Shown here: piece by piece, positions 44,508 through 56,928 of the stretch
Numbering within the stretch: the first letter of the stretch is position 1
Layout: each line of letters starts with the position of its first letter
Assembly (NCBI RefSeq): GCF_905163445.1
Contig: NC_053183.1
Coordinates: 15,252,001-15,316,000, forward strand
Origin: Pararge aegeria
Taxonomy: Eukaryota; Arthropoda; Insecta; Lepidoptera; Nymphalidae
DNA length: 64,000 bases
Reading direction: 5' to 3'
Translations under genes and position numbers: made by a program
The notes under the pieces: generated by a model
Seen by the model: only the letters and a program-made list of their open reading frames with translations
What the model was told of the DNA's origin: nothing
Databases searched by the model: none

Positions 44508-44650
44508 TAGTGGCGTGCACAGAGGGTATGCACAGGGTATGCAGATGATGCAAAATAAAGAAAAGCGCCAGTACGAGTCATAAATACGTAAGGGCAGGCT
44601 TTTTATAACTCTTACAATGCCTATCCTTAAGTTTTTATAACTCTTATCTA
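44508..44650 (+). mobile_element. hAT-type MITE, foldback subfamily, truncated
   Basis: TAGTGGCGTGCACAGAGGGT, GGGTATGCAGATGATGC, GCCAGTACGAGTCATAAA. It matches the left half and loop of 12095-12361 and stops within the right arm at AACTCTTA. The first base of the TIR is changed from C to T. Confidence 0.75.
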
Positions 44651-45261
44651 TAGTTACATCTCTCTTCCATAGATACATAATACATTTAAAATCAGAAGGT
44701 TTTAACAATATGTAATATCAAATTTAAATTTAAATACAATTTAGTATAACTTAGAATTTAGATAGCTGGTCATAATTAAAGAAAAATTATAATTAAAAAT
44801 AAATAATCACAATAATAAAAAATAAAATTAATTTTTTTGCTCCGTGTGTGTATATGCAAATTCACTCACTAATCCAGAGCCCCAAAAATTTGCCTTCGTT
44901 TTTTTTTTGCGTTTATAATATATTATTTTGTTCATTCCTGACCTTTAAGCAATATCTAACATATACCTACTGAGTAAGTAGCCGAGAACCATTAAAATGC
45001 AGGGCAGCAACTGAGGTCCCAAGGAAATTGTGCATGGAGTGGCATTTCAAAAGATCGCAATCAACGATAAATATGCGCCGACAAACAAAAGCTTGCCTTC
45101 AATCTGAATGTGTTTAAGTTGAATAATAGAGGAAAATTCATCAAAAGGAAAATTAAAAATTATTGTGAAAGAAAAATTCCATTCGCATACAGGTGATAAA
45201 AACATATAACGGCGAGGGTGTTGTGGTCTAGATGTGTGAGCATAATTTTGTTTATTGCATA
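44651..45261. other. No feature seen
   Basis: AT-rich with A/T homopolymer runs. Confidence 0.4.
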
Positions 45262-45527
45262 AGAAGCGGTGATAGCCTCGGGTGATAGCCTAGCAGCTCG
45301 ACTTCACTTTCGGGGGCCGGTTTAAATCCCAGCACGCACCTCTAACTTTTCAAAGTTATGTGCGTTTTAAGTAATTAAAATATCACTTGCTTCAACGGTA
45401 AAGAAAAACATCGCGAGGAAACCTGCATGCCTGAGAGTTATCCATAATTTTCTCAAAGATGTGTGGATTCCACCAATCCGCACTAGCCCAGTTGTGGAAG
45501 GCCGAAGGGTAATGAGTTGATATGAAA
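45262..45527 (+). mobile_element. SINE-A with duplicated A box
   Basis: GAAGCGGTGATAGCCTCGGG is followed at once by a second GTGATAGCCTAGC, so the A-box segment is present twice. B box GGTTTAAATCCCAGC, tail GGGTAATGAGTTGATATGA. Confidence 0.88.
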
Positions 45528-45749
45528 ATCTGGATGTTAATGTATAGATCGCAATTTGACTCTTACATTTCCTTCTTCCTGGTCCGTCCTCAGTTGTTAC
45601 TGCGTACTGGCCCAGCGTGGTGGACTATGGCCACCACGAGTTGAGTAACGTTGATCAAAATCTGGATGGATCCAGATGTATAGATCGCAATTTGACTCTT
45701 ACATTTCCTTCTTCCTGGTCTGTCCTCATTTGTTACTGCGTACTGGCCC
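45525..45749. repeat. Tandem duplication, period about 133 bp
   Basis: AAAATCTGGATG, ATGTATAGATCGCAATTTG, CATTTCCTTCTTCCTGGTC and TACTGCGTACTGGCCC occur at 45525-45613 and again at 45657-45749. The spacer resembles the SINE-A tail, so the duplicated unit included SINE 3' sequence. Confidence 0.9.
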
Positions 45750-46379
45750 GTATACAATTTCCGTATAAATAATAAAAATTAAAATGAAAATCAATAAATA
45801 ATAGAAGTAAAAATACACAAATAGTAGGAGCTATAAACCTACTGTTCTGTTAAGTTAGGGAAAAATGTATGTTTGAATAAATTGACATCAATCAGTTTAT
45901 AATACGTTATCTTATCACAGCCCGTTCATTTATAGACGGAATTTGGTACCGATGAAGCATCCAAGCCGCCCACGCTTTTCCCACACGTTTTAAACTAATA
46001 AATACATTTTCATCAATCATATTTCGAAATAACTTTTAAATCTGTCATTGTGGTCTTATTTGATAAACTTACATTTTTAAAATACTGTTATACGAATATC
46101 AAAAATTTAATTTTCATAGGGCTAATTCAAGTTTAAGAAAATTCTTTGTATATGAAATAAAAACTCCGCCAAATATGGCATATCTCATTGATTTAATATG
46201 TTACTATGTATGCAAGCTCACTGGCATATCTATAATAGTTTTGTTTTTCATTATTGATTATTGATGAGTTGATTTGATCAAAATATATTTTATAACGCAT
46301 AGAGCTCATTAGTACTTACTATTCAAATAACGGCAAACTTAACCAATTGAGTAGATAATAATCTCTGTAAATTTTTTCT
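45750..46379. other. No feature seen
   Basis: AT-rich, unrecognised. Confidence 0.4.
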
Positions 46380-46742
46380 TAATTGTTGATATGGGAATCC
46401 GACCTCTCTTACGACACCTATTCACTTCTTATCTTACTACAATCAAAACACTTACTTACAGGACCGTCGTTACGAAGTGTCACGACACGAAATATGTCAA
46501 GAACCACGCACTCAGGACTAAAATTTTAGAACATACTATTCAAATAAGTAATAACTATACGAATTTAGTAATAATCTCTTTAGCAGTTAATCCCTCTCTT
46601 AATTGTTGACCTGAGACTCTAAGCTCTCTTAGTCACTTCTTGTCTTTCTAAAATCAAAACACTTACAGGACCCTCGTTACGAAGTGTCACAACACGAAAT
46701 ATGTCAAGGATCACGCGCAAAGGGTTAAAATTCTCTTACATT
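46380..46742. repeat. Direct repeat D4, two copies
   Basis: TTAATTGTTGA, CACTTCTT, AATCAAAACACTTAC, CGTTACGAAGTGTCAC and ACACGAAATATGTCAAG occur in order at about 46380-46535 and 46598-46742. A part recurs at about 47815-47865. Confidence 0.8.
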
Positions 46743-46861
46743 CAGAAGTGAAGACGCGCTTTTCAACTTTGCTAGGGCGTCAAAGTAATGAATGCGAGTG
46801 ACATGAACATGACGTATCCGAGAGGGTGCCTACCATTTTTAATTTATTATTACAGATTTTA

Positions 46862-47128
46862 AAAAGCGGTGTTTGGGACTTCAGCTGAAACTTCGGTGAG
46901 TAAAGTTCGAATCCCAGCACGCACCTCTTAGTTTTTATAGTAATGCGCGTTTTAATTTTAAGCATTGTAAGTATCACTCTCTTTAATCGGGAATGAAAAA
47001 CATCGAGTGGAAACCTGCACGACTAGGAGTTTTCCAGAATATTCACAAAGGCCTTCTTCCCTTTCCTTTCTCATTGTGACAGGAGACCTGTGACCTTTAG
47101 TAGACCGGTAATGGGTTGATAAGATGGT
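46862..47128 (+). mobile_element. SINE-A, older copy
   Basis: AAGCGGTGTTTGGGACTTC, AAGTTCGAATCCCAGCACGC (B box), ACCGGTAATGGGTTGATAAG. Many point changes in the middle. Confidence 0.82.
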
Positions 47129-47554
47129 ACGGATGTTCACAGATTTATTATTTTAAAACAACCTAAGATAATTTCCACTTTTAAAAACCAACTACTAAGC
47201 AAACGAAGTAGTCACAGAAAACACAGAGAAGTTGCCTTGAATAGTCGGACTTTATTTTACCTTGTGGCTCATAATGAGAGAGACCTGTTCAGTCCTATTC
47301 AGCCTATCCCTATTACCACTACCTCCTTTTTCCCATATCTACAGTTTTTCATATAGGTAATATCAATACCTTTTATCCTACAGTAATTGTAACGTATAAC
47401 AACACGTATAATGTAGATAAATAAGTAAATTTAAACGAATAATTGAAGTCCATTAAAAACGACAGATTAACTGACATAATTTTTTTAATTTATATTCTTA
47501 TCGTTTAGTAGCGAACTTATGGTTAGAAAAACAAGAGGAAAACAGAGTGAATAA
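47129..47554. other. No feature seen
   Basis: AT-rich, unrecognised. Confidence 0.4.
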
Positions 47555-47672
47555 TATTGGATAGAAGCAAGAATTATTCATTGTAAAGTCAACATCTCCT
47601 GAGGATTAAGGAAAGGATTGAAGAATTTATAAATTACACCATAAAGATTCTCCTGCTTTTTGCGGAGTATAC
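47555..47672 (+). repeat. Dispersed repeat D2
   Basis: TATTGGATAGAAGCAAG, CAACATCTCCTGAGGATTAAG, TAAATTACACCATAAAGATTC and TTTGCGGAGTATAC. This copy joins two segments seen separately at 43490-43930 and 28910-29035. Confidence 0.65.
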
Positions 47673-47734
47673 TATTTCATATCTTTCTAGGTCTCGTTTG
47701 AGAGTACGCAAGTAGGTCATACAAGTACGATCCT

Positions 47735-47870
47735 TTTTAAAACCAAAGCACTTTGAGAGTCAATCTCAGTACAACTGTAGAGCCCTTCATTTACCAAGTT
47801 AAAGTAGGTATCATGTGTGCGAAATATGTCAAGGGTTTAGCGCAAAGGATTCACGGAGAACATATTCACT
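47735..47870 (+). repeat. D4 fragment
   Basis: GCGAAATATGTCAAGGGTTT, AGCGCAAAGGATTCACGGAG match the 3' portion of the D4 unit at 46700. Confidence 0.5.
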
Positions 47871-48359
47871 TATTGGAAACATTGTTTCAGGAAATTTTCT
47901 TTACAGTGCTATCAAATATTTGTAGGTATTGTTAGAAAACCCCAAGGGACGAGTACACACTGTACTACAAAGAGGGAGCGTGAAATAACAAAGAATATCA
48001 TAGCAAATAAACATTATTTAATTTAATTTCATCATTCATCTTTGAGGATCTTTATCAAATTGAGAAAGCATAAAATTTAAATACAGTTCACCTGGCTCAT
48101 TACCCCAGCAAAATAATTATGCTTCAACATCGAAAATATAACGCAAAATATTGACAAATTTTATATTTTGAAAAGTTTGTAAGAAAAGAGTTTCTACATT
48201 TATCTCACTCTCGATTAGCTAATTAGATGAAGAATTGATCTATCAAAGTATGACAATGACAGCTTTTATAAAGTTATCGATATTTCACGCGCTACACGAT
48301 TCTCTATATAGGCAAACCACAAACAGTTTTAAAAATAAACAAACATTACGAAGCTAGTT
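47871..48359. other. No feature seen
   Basis: AT-rich, unrecognised. Confidence 0.4.
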
Positions 48360-48520
48360 AAACAATGCAAACGAATAATTGAATATTAATTGGACGCCCC
48401 GATATAATTGATATCTCAGATTGCCGCGATGCCGACACTTGATTGATAACATCCTGTGTCACTTGCCTTGTATTCTGCTATTAGATACTATAAGATACAA
48501 GCTGACACGTTGCTACAACG
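48360..48520. promoter_or_regulatory. Candidate conserved non-coding block
   Basis: Contains ATTGAATATTAATTGGACG, GATATAATTGATATC and CTTGATTGATAAC, which resemble homeodomain and Exd/Hox-type sites clustered in about 100 bp. No repeat match in the window. Regulatory function is inference. Confidence 0.2.
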
Positions 48521-50230
48521 GTGGAAGGGTCCCAACACACGATTTTTGTCACAACGCTTTACTGAAGTGAAATCGTCTTTATCTGCGTCGAGTGATTTCT
48601 GAAGGGTTTCCTATTCTTAGTACGCATCACTAATGACCTTGACATGGTCGTGACTTATTCTCCAGATAATTAACTAAGGTTAAGAATCAACATATAGCTT
48701 AGTATCTTATTAACACATAGCTTCGATTACTACTGATTGGCGTGTTAGATCTGGAGTTGTGTTTTAGATAACATAGAGCTAAAATTAGTTTTAATATTTT
48801 TAACCAACTCAGTGTCTAGGTACAATGAAGTTTTTTTTACAGGCATCGCGGTTGTAATCTCTATATAGTACCATACACTTCTTTTGCTTACGTATAAATT
48901 AGTTATGTGCCTAGTAAAATATGTTAAAGTTACATCTAAAGCACTTATCAAAAATGTAGGCGCGATTAAGTGCCTGGTAAGAAAAGGCATTTAAATATAC
49001 GTTTTGATATTGTCTGAATATTCATTGTGATTAATATTGATGTGATGCATAAGTTTACATGCGGAATAATGCACGATGAACTTCCAAGGTGTATTATAAT
49101 AATACTCTTCGGACGTAAAAAAAAATATATTATACAGATCACCTATCATAATCTGTAGGTTATTAAACTGTGTATGGCAAAAAATGTAAAAGGCCGTGGA
49201 CTAATGTGCAAGAACCAGTTGTACTTACACGAGTGTATATAACACAAATAAAATGGTGTAAGAGCGTTAGACTTTGAAACACTCATGTGTTTGTAGATAG
49301 TCCTCTCTGACAATGTGACATCATGTACTTTTGCGATATTTATAACAGAGGTACCAACACTAATTGCAGACTCTCATCAGTAATTCGCCATTTCCATCGG
49401 TATGTCATGCTGCCATTTAGATCGATTACATAAAAAGTGTAAAAAATGCAATACAAAACTGAGGAGTTTATATAGCTTGTGAATACTAACATCAACTTTT
49501 ATATTTTATCATATAACCAGGCGTGAGCAGACTTTATCTGACTTGATCTATAACACAAGAACAGAAAATACACCTTGTCTTATTAACAAACGCGGCATAA
49601 CGTCGACATAGCTATGCAATTTTTCACGCTCTGACATTAAAATTTTCAGTCTGTCAAAATACTACATAACAATTCTAAAGTTATGCCACGTTTATAAATG
49701 AGGGGGCAAACATCTAAACTCATTCGTGTGTAACTTTTATTCAAAAAAATACACTCTCCAGCTACGCTCTTCGTAGTCTGCAACTATTTTTTGTTTTAAC
49801 ATAACTAACGTAACATTTCAATTAAAAAACAACATGTAGGTAATCTAAAAATATAATATTGCAAATACTAAAGCTCGGAGTTTCCTGTACTGAAAATACT
49901 CGCAACATTTATGTAAGTGCTATCTAAAACGTTATTGAATTCTAGCCTTCATACGTGAAGGCATAAGAACCATGACCCGACTTTCTTAGTATCTGCTTTC
50001 TTCCTGTCTGCATGCACTTATTATTTTCCTCAAAGCGAAATGCTACGGTTTGCGCGCGGCACTTGACATGCAGCAAAAAGCTAAAAACTCTCAGAAAAAG
50101 AGCTGGAATAATAAAAGCTATCCAGCGTATTCTAAGACGGCTCTTTTCTTTGCTGCGACATCTACATTACATATGTATTACAAAATTATAAGAGCTACAG
50201 TATTTGTCTTAGCTCTATTTGAATTAATTA
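48521..50230. other. Long stretch without a recognised gene
   Basis: 48620-48680 (ATGACCTTGACATGGTCGTG) matches 17515-17570 and is likely a LINE fragment. The rest is AT-rich with short motif-less frames on both strands. Confidence 0.4.
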
Positions 50231-50335
50231 ATAAATTAATTTATTGCACACCACAAAAAGTACACACAAAAAAGAAAAGTATAACAAAAGAACGTATACA
50301 ATTTGGCGGCCTTATCGCTTCCTAGCGATTTCAGT
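50231..50335 (-). mobile_element. LINE 3' end, L2 family
   Basis: TTTATTGCACACCACAAAAAG, then GGCGGCCTTATCGCTTCCTAG and CGAT. Reversed, it gives the L2 hairpin, GGCCGCC and the AATAAA-type tail. Confidence 0.72.
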
Positions 50336-51239
50336 ATTTCAATTTTTATATTTGTATTTATTTATTCACTTTATTTCTTAACCAAAAAAAAACGGTTTAC
50401 AAAAGGGGGATTTAATGCTAAAGCTTTTCCTACCAGCCAACTTTCGGACGTCCGAAAAAAAGAATAAAGGTAAAATACATGTAAAATAAAAGATAAAAGC
50501 TAAAGAGTTTTTATTGTTTGTATGTTTCTTTGTTACTGTGGAACTAGAAGGGTTTTAAAAATCTTTACATTCGATAGCGCAATTCTTGGGCTAGGTTATA
50601 GGCAATTTAACGTTACGCTACGCTTCTAGGAGCCGAGCAAACGAAGTTAGAGCGAATCGAAGTTAAATAGAAGTTGTATCAGCGGGAAACCGCTAGTAAT
50701 ATGGATTTGCAGTCTACTTCATATTTGTGGAGGAGGGATTTCATCCGAAAATAACTACATACATTTACTTGGATACAAACAGTACATTTCGATAGATGCC
50801 TTTAAAAAAAAATATTCAAGTTGGTACGTTTATATTCTCAGTTTTATGAAAGTCCACAGCTGGTCATGAGTATTTTGTATAGTTTGTGGGAACAGCGACT
50901 GATCACGAATGATACATCGTTAATTGTCCCAAAAGAAAAAAGTTCTAAGTTCAGTACACATTCGACTCATATATAATTCCAAGGTTGTCAAGGTAAAAAC
51001 ACTTTGAAGCAGGGAACACGGGCTGTTTTCTCTTAACTGACTCATTACCCATCGAAGACGAACTTCCGAACTTATTCACGTTTTAATGGTCCGCTGCTCA
51101 ACTTCCAAATAGCTTTACAAGTCCAATTTGTATGGTAATATTTTTAATATTTCAGAAGTGTTATTTTGACTGCCTAAGTGGTGTGCACACGCTGTTCGAC
51201 AGCAGGCAGATAATTGGCAAATATTTCTTCATTCAAATA
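50336..51239. other. No clear feature
   Basis: CAGCCAACTTTCGGACGTCCG at about 50430 recurs at 43688 and is probably part of a retrotransposon. Otherwise unrecognised. Confidence 0.35.
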
Positions 51240-51537
51240 AAAGAGAAACTTTATGTATACATGGTAAACATAAGATAAGATAAATATACTACGACATTAC
51301 ACACATCGCCATCTAGCCCCAAAGTAAGCGTAACTTGTGTTGTGGGTACGTAGATAGCTAGGGATAATGAATATTTTTATGAATATAATACACATAAATA
51401 TTTATAATATACAGATAAACACCCAGACACTGAAAAACATTCATGTTCATCACACAAACATTTTCCAGTTGTGGGAATCGAACCCACGGCCTTGGACTCA
51501 GAAAGCAGGATCGCTGCCCACTGCGCCAGTTGGCCGT
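51240..51537 (-). mobile_element. SINE-C, full length
   Basis: Reversed, it begins GACGGCCAACTGGCGCAGTG (A box) and has CGTGGGTTCGATTCCCAC, a perfect B box within a T-arm-like stem. The body has CAGTGTCTGGGTGTTTATC and TTTGGGGCTAGATGGCGATG. It ends in TTATCTTATC-type units. The acceptor stem does not pair, so it is a SINE and not a tRNA gene. Confidence 0.85.
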
Positions 51538-51894
51538 CAATGGTATTTTATTTGCGTCATTATGCAGATGATGATAACTACATTCGTACGTTAAAAACAA
51601 AAGCTACGAGTGTTAAGACTTGCTCTTCTCTAAGTTGTGAAAAACCAGCATTTCTAGTGGAAAATTATAATATAAACAGAAGACTAGCTAAAAGACTGTT
51701 AAGAAATTACGACATTCAACTGCGGAATATCAGGTTATTTTCGTTCGTTAATCTAGTATGTTGCTAATATATCGAAAATGAATTTAGGATTTCAGACATT
51801 TGCATGAATCTCCTGTAGAGATATTTAATGCAGGGCTGGATTGTGAACATCTCTCGACGGACTCTTTTATTCGATTTCTAGCTAGGATCAATTT
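51538..51894. other. No feature seen
   Basis: Unrecognised, AT-rich. Confidence 0.4.
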
Positions 51895-52040
51895 AGGAAT
51901 CTTAAATGACTCGGGGTTAGCCTTTGGACGTGTGAAGCCATACCGTCAAGTTATACAACGGTTATAAAACGTTCCGGTACGATGCCCTTAGAACCCGATT
52001 AAGGGTTTAATATACTGCCTTATCTACTACTTGTAGCGCA
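51895..52040 (+). mobile_element. SINE-B remnant
   Basis: GTTCCGGTACGATGCCCTTAG, AACCCGATTAAGGGTTTAAT and ATACTGCC keep the SINE-B middle. Head and tail are lost. Confidence 0.55.
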
Positions 52041-54439
52041 CTTCCCAAAGGATTTGATTTTTGACTTACCAACCGATGACACTATAGTGAGACACAAACC
52101 TGTAATAAATAGAAAACAGTATATTAGAAGTGACAGTAAATTAGAATTTCACTGGAAATAACAATAAACTATTTCCATTTTGCATATAGTAAGTGTACAT
52201 TAACAAACTATGGTTACGCTAAACTTGTATCTATTTGGCGCGGCCTTGTACGCCGTAGGGTACAACACTGAAGAATAATTAATTATAAACAAGAACAGTC
52301 CTAAACAAGCGAACAGACTCAAAAATAACTAACAAATTTATAAACAACTATAGTTGGTTAATTTTAAACAAACTGTGTTTTGACCACCAACAGAATTTTA
52401 TAAAATATTTCAATGAAACTGTATTTTTAACAGCAAATCATGGTTCCAGTCTTATCTGATTAAAACTTTTTATAAAACATAACCAATAACGGATTACCAT
52501 TCCAGCATCTCGGTACCTCGCAATCCATTTTTTCCATGTGCCATTACCATTGCCGTTAACTTTTATCTCGCTGACTCATAGCAGTATATCTAGTATTTTG
52601 AGGAGTCTCTTAATTTCTGATTAATCACTTTTGGGACATAATAACATAAAAAAAACCAATAAATTTTAATAAATTATCGTTTTTTTAAACAGTACCTATT
52701 GCTTGGAGCAAAATAAAGATGTGTATCTTTATTTTACCCAAAGCAAAACTGTGTTCTGGATATTAATATAACAAGTTACTGTGGCCAGTAGGACGCCAAA
52801 AGATCATATTCTGTTACAAAAGTTTTCAGTAGGAGCATATAAATTACCTCATCTACTCCAATAAAAGTTCCTAGAAACAGTACATTCAAAAACCGTCCCA
52901 ATTCCTAGATATTCGTAATTAAAGTTGGTGGGTATTCGTACACCACAGTGCACGTATGCGCCCGCGCATTGCATTACCGATGGCCTTAGCATAAATTCCC
53001 CTTGTCAGTCATGCGTTTGTCATTACATATTGCATTGCATTTTAACTAGCATATTCTTTGAAACACTGTTCTCGCAACCTTCTCCCGAGTCTCAGACCAT
53101 GAGGCGGCTTGTGATATTGCTTCCCGTGCAAGACGTTTTAGGATTTTAAATTAGATATTTCTTGCAATTTTACTTATTTTTTAAACATTAATAAGCACTG
53201 AAGTAACGTAAAGCCAATGGTAATATAAATTAAATTTTTTTATGCTAATTTGTTTGTAGTTTGCAAGTGGTGCGATTGCTGGCTACCTGCATGACGTTTT
53301 CGGGCAACATATAAACATAGAAACATTGCAATAGTGCCAACATTGTTTCACCGAGGCGAGCGTTCAAGCGCAGAGGGTCCCTAACTTTTATGCTCGTAAA
53401 CCACTTGCACTTAATTTGCTTTTGCATACACTTCTTATTTTTGTAAATTGTAATTTGTAAGGTATTTGTAAAGTAACTGTGATATACCTATCCCAATTGA
53501 TCCACTATCTTTGATCCCCATTTATATTACACGGACCCCAAACTTTTTTTCGTGGCTTGGATTATTCCCAAAGTAGTCTATATAAACCCCAAGTAAGGAG
53601 TTCTTAGGTTTGATATGGGCACTATGGGTATCGTCGGTTAATGCTAAGAGTATCAAACATTTGTAATTTAAATAATTTAAATGAGAAGCTGTTCATTTAC
53701 CAGAATTATAAAAATTAACAGGATGGAACTGGCATAAATGTACGTTTAAGCTAAGTTAAAGTTATATTTCTAACGCTTTTTATCATCTTTTAAGTTAGTA
53801 AAACGCTGTAGAAGATGGTCAAGACATAATTTAATGACTGTAAGAGAGCTTACCGATCGATAAAGTCTAGTAAATGCTATTTATTACTAATACGAAAATT
53901 AATAATACGATATAGTTATGATTGAAAGTTTGAAGCATTTACTATTGCACTAATTGTGAGTAATTTCCTGATGTCCGTTGTGGAGTTCCGTCAGCTGCCT
54001 AAAATATTTAAAGATATTCAAAGATCTATATCAGATCAGACCACCTTAATAGATGAATTAAAGAATATCCAAATCGTTTCAGATTTGATGGACTTATAAG
54101 GACAGAGATCGCCAAGAAAAAAATCTATACTCTATTAGCTAGATGCTCTCTTTCAGAAGTCTCCTTTCAAGTAAAAAACTAAACATGCTCCACTAAAGTA
54201 ACAAAGTGCAGCAAAAACTAACCTTGTTTGAATAAATAGACAATATCAACATGCACATAATTCCATGACGCCGTCGCAATAATTAAGAGTTCCACGAAAT
54301 CAGATTGCCACCTTGATATGATCGCCGGCTTTTCCTGCCGTGCTCCTAATCAACTACAATTAACAATCATATATATGTAGGTGTATGAGTTAATGTTTTG
54401 AATAAACATAACCTAATTACTAAAGAAGACTTTTGATGG
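52041..54439. other. Long stretch without a recognised gene
   Basis: Mostly AT-rich. 52920-53120 is more balanced; its 74-codon plus frame has six Cys but no recognised family. Possible regulatory or unique intronic DNA. Confidence 0.35.
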
Positions 54440-54672
54440 TTGATTTTTTTTGTAGAAATAATTGACGGACCGAGCAGATGGCTCATCGGATGGTAGTGAA
54501 ATACTTTTGCCTATCAATAGAGCTACACTTCGCAAGCCATGTGAGAAACTCGACTTACAAATGGCCGCCCCGTGACCATCAACCTGAGACGCAGGTTTTA
54601 AGCCTACTATAACTACACCGGCTACCACGCCCTTCAGACCGGTACAAATCAATGCTGTTTGGCGGCAGAAAT
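54440..54672. repeat. Dispersed repeat D1, longest copy
   Basis: TTGACGGACCGAGCAGATGGC, TCATCGGATGGTAGTGAAAT, CAACCTGAGACGCAGG and CGCCCTTCAGACCGGTAC, AATGCTGTTTGGCGGCAG. It joins modules that occur separately at 38915, 39083 and 26155. Confidence 0.6.
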
Positions 54673-54679
54673 AACCATG

Positions 54680-54950
54680 GCACCACCACCATATAAACCC
54701 ATTACCGGCCCACTAAAAGGTACGGGTCTCCTCCCACGATGGCCCGCTGCAGTTTGGTGGACTCCACACACCTTTGAGAACATTATGGGGAACTCTCAGG
54801 CATGCGGGCTTAGTCAAGATGTTTTCCTTCACTGTTGAAGCAAGTGATATTTTAATTGCTTAAAACGCAAAGTTAGAGGTTCGTGCTGGAATTCGAACTC
54901 AGCCCCTCTAAAGTGAAGTCGAAGTCCCACCCATTGGGCTATCACCCATA
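54680..54950 (-). mobile_element. SINE-A, full length
   Basis: AACCCATTACCGGCCCAC, GGTCTCCTCCCACGATGGC, GAAGCAAGTGATATTTTAAT, GGAATTCGAACTCAGCCCC and CCATTGGGCTATCACC, the reversed head. It lies directly after a D1 copy. Confidence 0.9.
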
Positions 54951-55736
54951 AATAATAAGCATGTTCTGCAAACTATTTGATGATGAACTATACACATACA
55001 CAAAGAAATGGAACCAAAAATATATGATTACACTGAGTGGTAAGCTCTCGGAACGTTTGGAGTCCTAATTTGAGGCGCGGTTTTGAATGTTCGTAGGAAA
55101 ATGTTTCACCAAGACACTTGATAAGGACTCAAATGTAATATAGCTCTGCGGTTTCACGGGGGTAAGGCTGTAGACTAGTTTACTATTTCTCGACCAATCT
55201 TTACATTTCGAGCTAACTCACAACTCCATTTTTCTTTATACCTAATCCGTTGATTTAAATTCGTAGCAGACTGTGCATATTTCCAAGGCGCCATGAACAC
55301 ATTAATTTCCAATTACTGTGCCAATGTATAAATAACCGCTAAGTTATTCGTTTACAAAAGTTGCGATTGACCACACGAGATCACAAGGGACCCTGTTTAT
55401 CGGTTCCTTTTCATGTTTAATTTAATTAAAAGGACGATTCAATAAAACTTTATTTTTAATTCGAATTTATATATCAGGGACAGTTTTAGGCGCCATATAC
55501 ACTGATTCGATTTCATTCGGTGCATTTGCTCACTTAAAACTGTGTGGTATGCTAAACAAAAATATAAAAAGGGTCATAAAAAGAGCAATTTACATAAAAT
55601 TCCTCGAGCGAGGGCCGAAGAACGCAAGGTATACACGTTTCTGCAAGCGTTCCGATGGGAGGTATCAGATTTAAGTTAGTGCCTGTGATAAAGGTGCTAT
55701 CACATGAAGATGATTGTTACGTAATATTAAAGGATA
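54951..55736. other. No feature seen
   Basis: Unrecognised, moderately AT-rich. Confidence 0.4.
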
Positions 55737-55870
55737 ACTAGCTGACCCGCGCAACTTCGTTACACCAAATCGGTTATTACCGGAAAGCACAAATAAAATG
55801 ACATTTTCTAAAAATAAAATCGATTTATCGCCTCCGAAACCCCCTGTATACTAAATTTACAAGAAATGCT
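55737..55870 (-). mobile_element. Helitron-like end, third variant
   Basis: AACTAGCTGACCCGCGCAAC then TTCGTTACACC. Reversed it ends in CTAG preceded by GC-rich sequence. The internal part is not alignable by eye to 25864. Confidence 0.45.
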
Positions 55871-56459
55871 CGTTTAAGGTAACGTATTCATGATAATACA
55901 ATAAATTGCAGACAACAAAAAAAATTATCTGAGGGCTTACTAAAATAGCAGTTTTTTCACATATCCTAAAAATAAAGATTCTGAAACCAAATGATTACAA
56001 CATAAAAATAGTACTGCTATAAGATGGCAAGCAAGCTCCCAGGTATCAAAAAAACGAGAAGCCAGAGAAGTATATAAAATATAAGTTGTAATTTTGGGTT
56101 GTACACCCAAAAAAGGGTGTCAGACCCAAGCGTTTTCTCGTGAGAGATTCATTATTCTCATCATGAATCTCTTTAAGCTTTGTGACATATTTCGTAGACT
56201 TTTTAAATTATTCCTTTGGATTCTAAAACTAATATAAATACACTTTATTAATTTCCAGTGTTTTTAACCTCCAAATTTATTTCTAAAAATATAATATAAT
56301 CGCACTTATGACACGAAGATAATTGCTACTAAAATATCCATCGCATTAGTCAGTAGTCGTTTGTGGTAGCACCATAAAGAATGCGAGGATGACGAGGGTT
56401 TCTTTATTTAATACAAAGGCTAAGCCGCTGTAAATAAGAAAAATAATCCAAGCAGAAAA
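55871..56459. other. No feature seen
   Basis: AT-rich. A short hairpin-like GAGAGATTCATTATTCTCATC with GATGAATCTCTT occurs at about 56140-56175. Confidence 0.35.
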
Positions 56460-56880
56460 ATAAATCGTTCGCAGATAATAACGAGTGATAATTCACACCG
56501 ACCGGTGCGCAGGCAAACATGTCCTGCCTTATAAAGTAATCATTATTACATGGAGGCATCGAGATTGTCTCATAATAAAACGTGTTTTCTTATTATCGAA
56601 AATTAATTGTGTTTTAATAAAAGTTTATATGAATGACACCTTTATCAATATTGATTATGTTAAAGATAAATGAGTTGTGGGCGGTTAATTATACCGGTTT
56701 TAAATGGCATTTAATCGCTTGTACGTGATTTTTATCATCGATTAAGTCGCAAGATTAAAGCGTAAATCTTAAAATTAACTCACACTGTAGTATCGACTCA
56801 TCGCCGATAACTATCTTTGGTTTGCACAGTTATCTTTCATAGAATCGGAAAATACTACTCTAATATTTCACTTGATCTTG
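56460..56880. promoter_or_regulatory. Candidate conserved non-coding block
   Basis: No repeat similarity in the window. Several homeodomain-like cores (AAATTAATTG, GGTTAATTATACC, ATCGATTAAG), a GATA-type TTATCT cluster at about 56810-56835 and an ACCGGT box. No long frame. Enhancer role is inference. Confidence 0.25.
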
Positions 56881-56928
56881 TAACGATCTCTCTTCCTGTG
56901 CATAGTCCAAGTCAGATATATTTAAAAA

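Noticed and set aside
51465..51537. A possible tRNA gene on the minus strand (good A and B boxes)
   Set aside because: The acceptor stem does not pair and a long SINE body follows, so it is the head of SINE-C.
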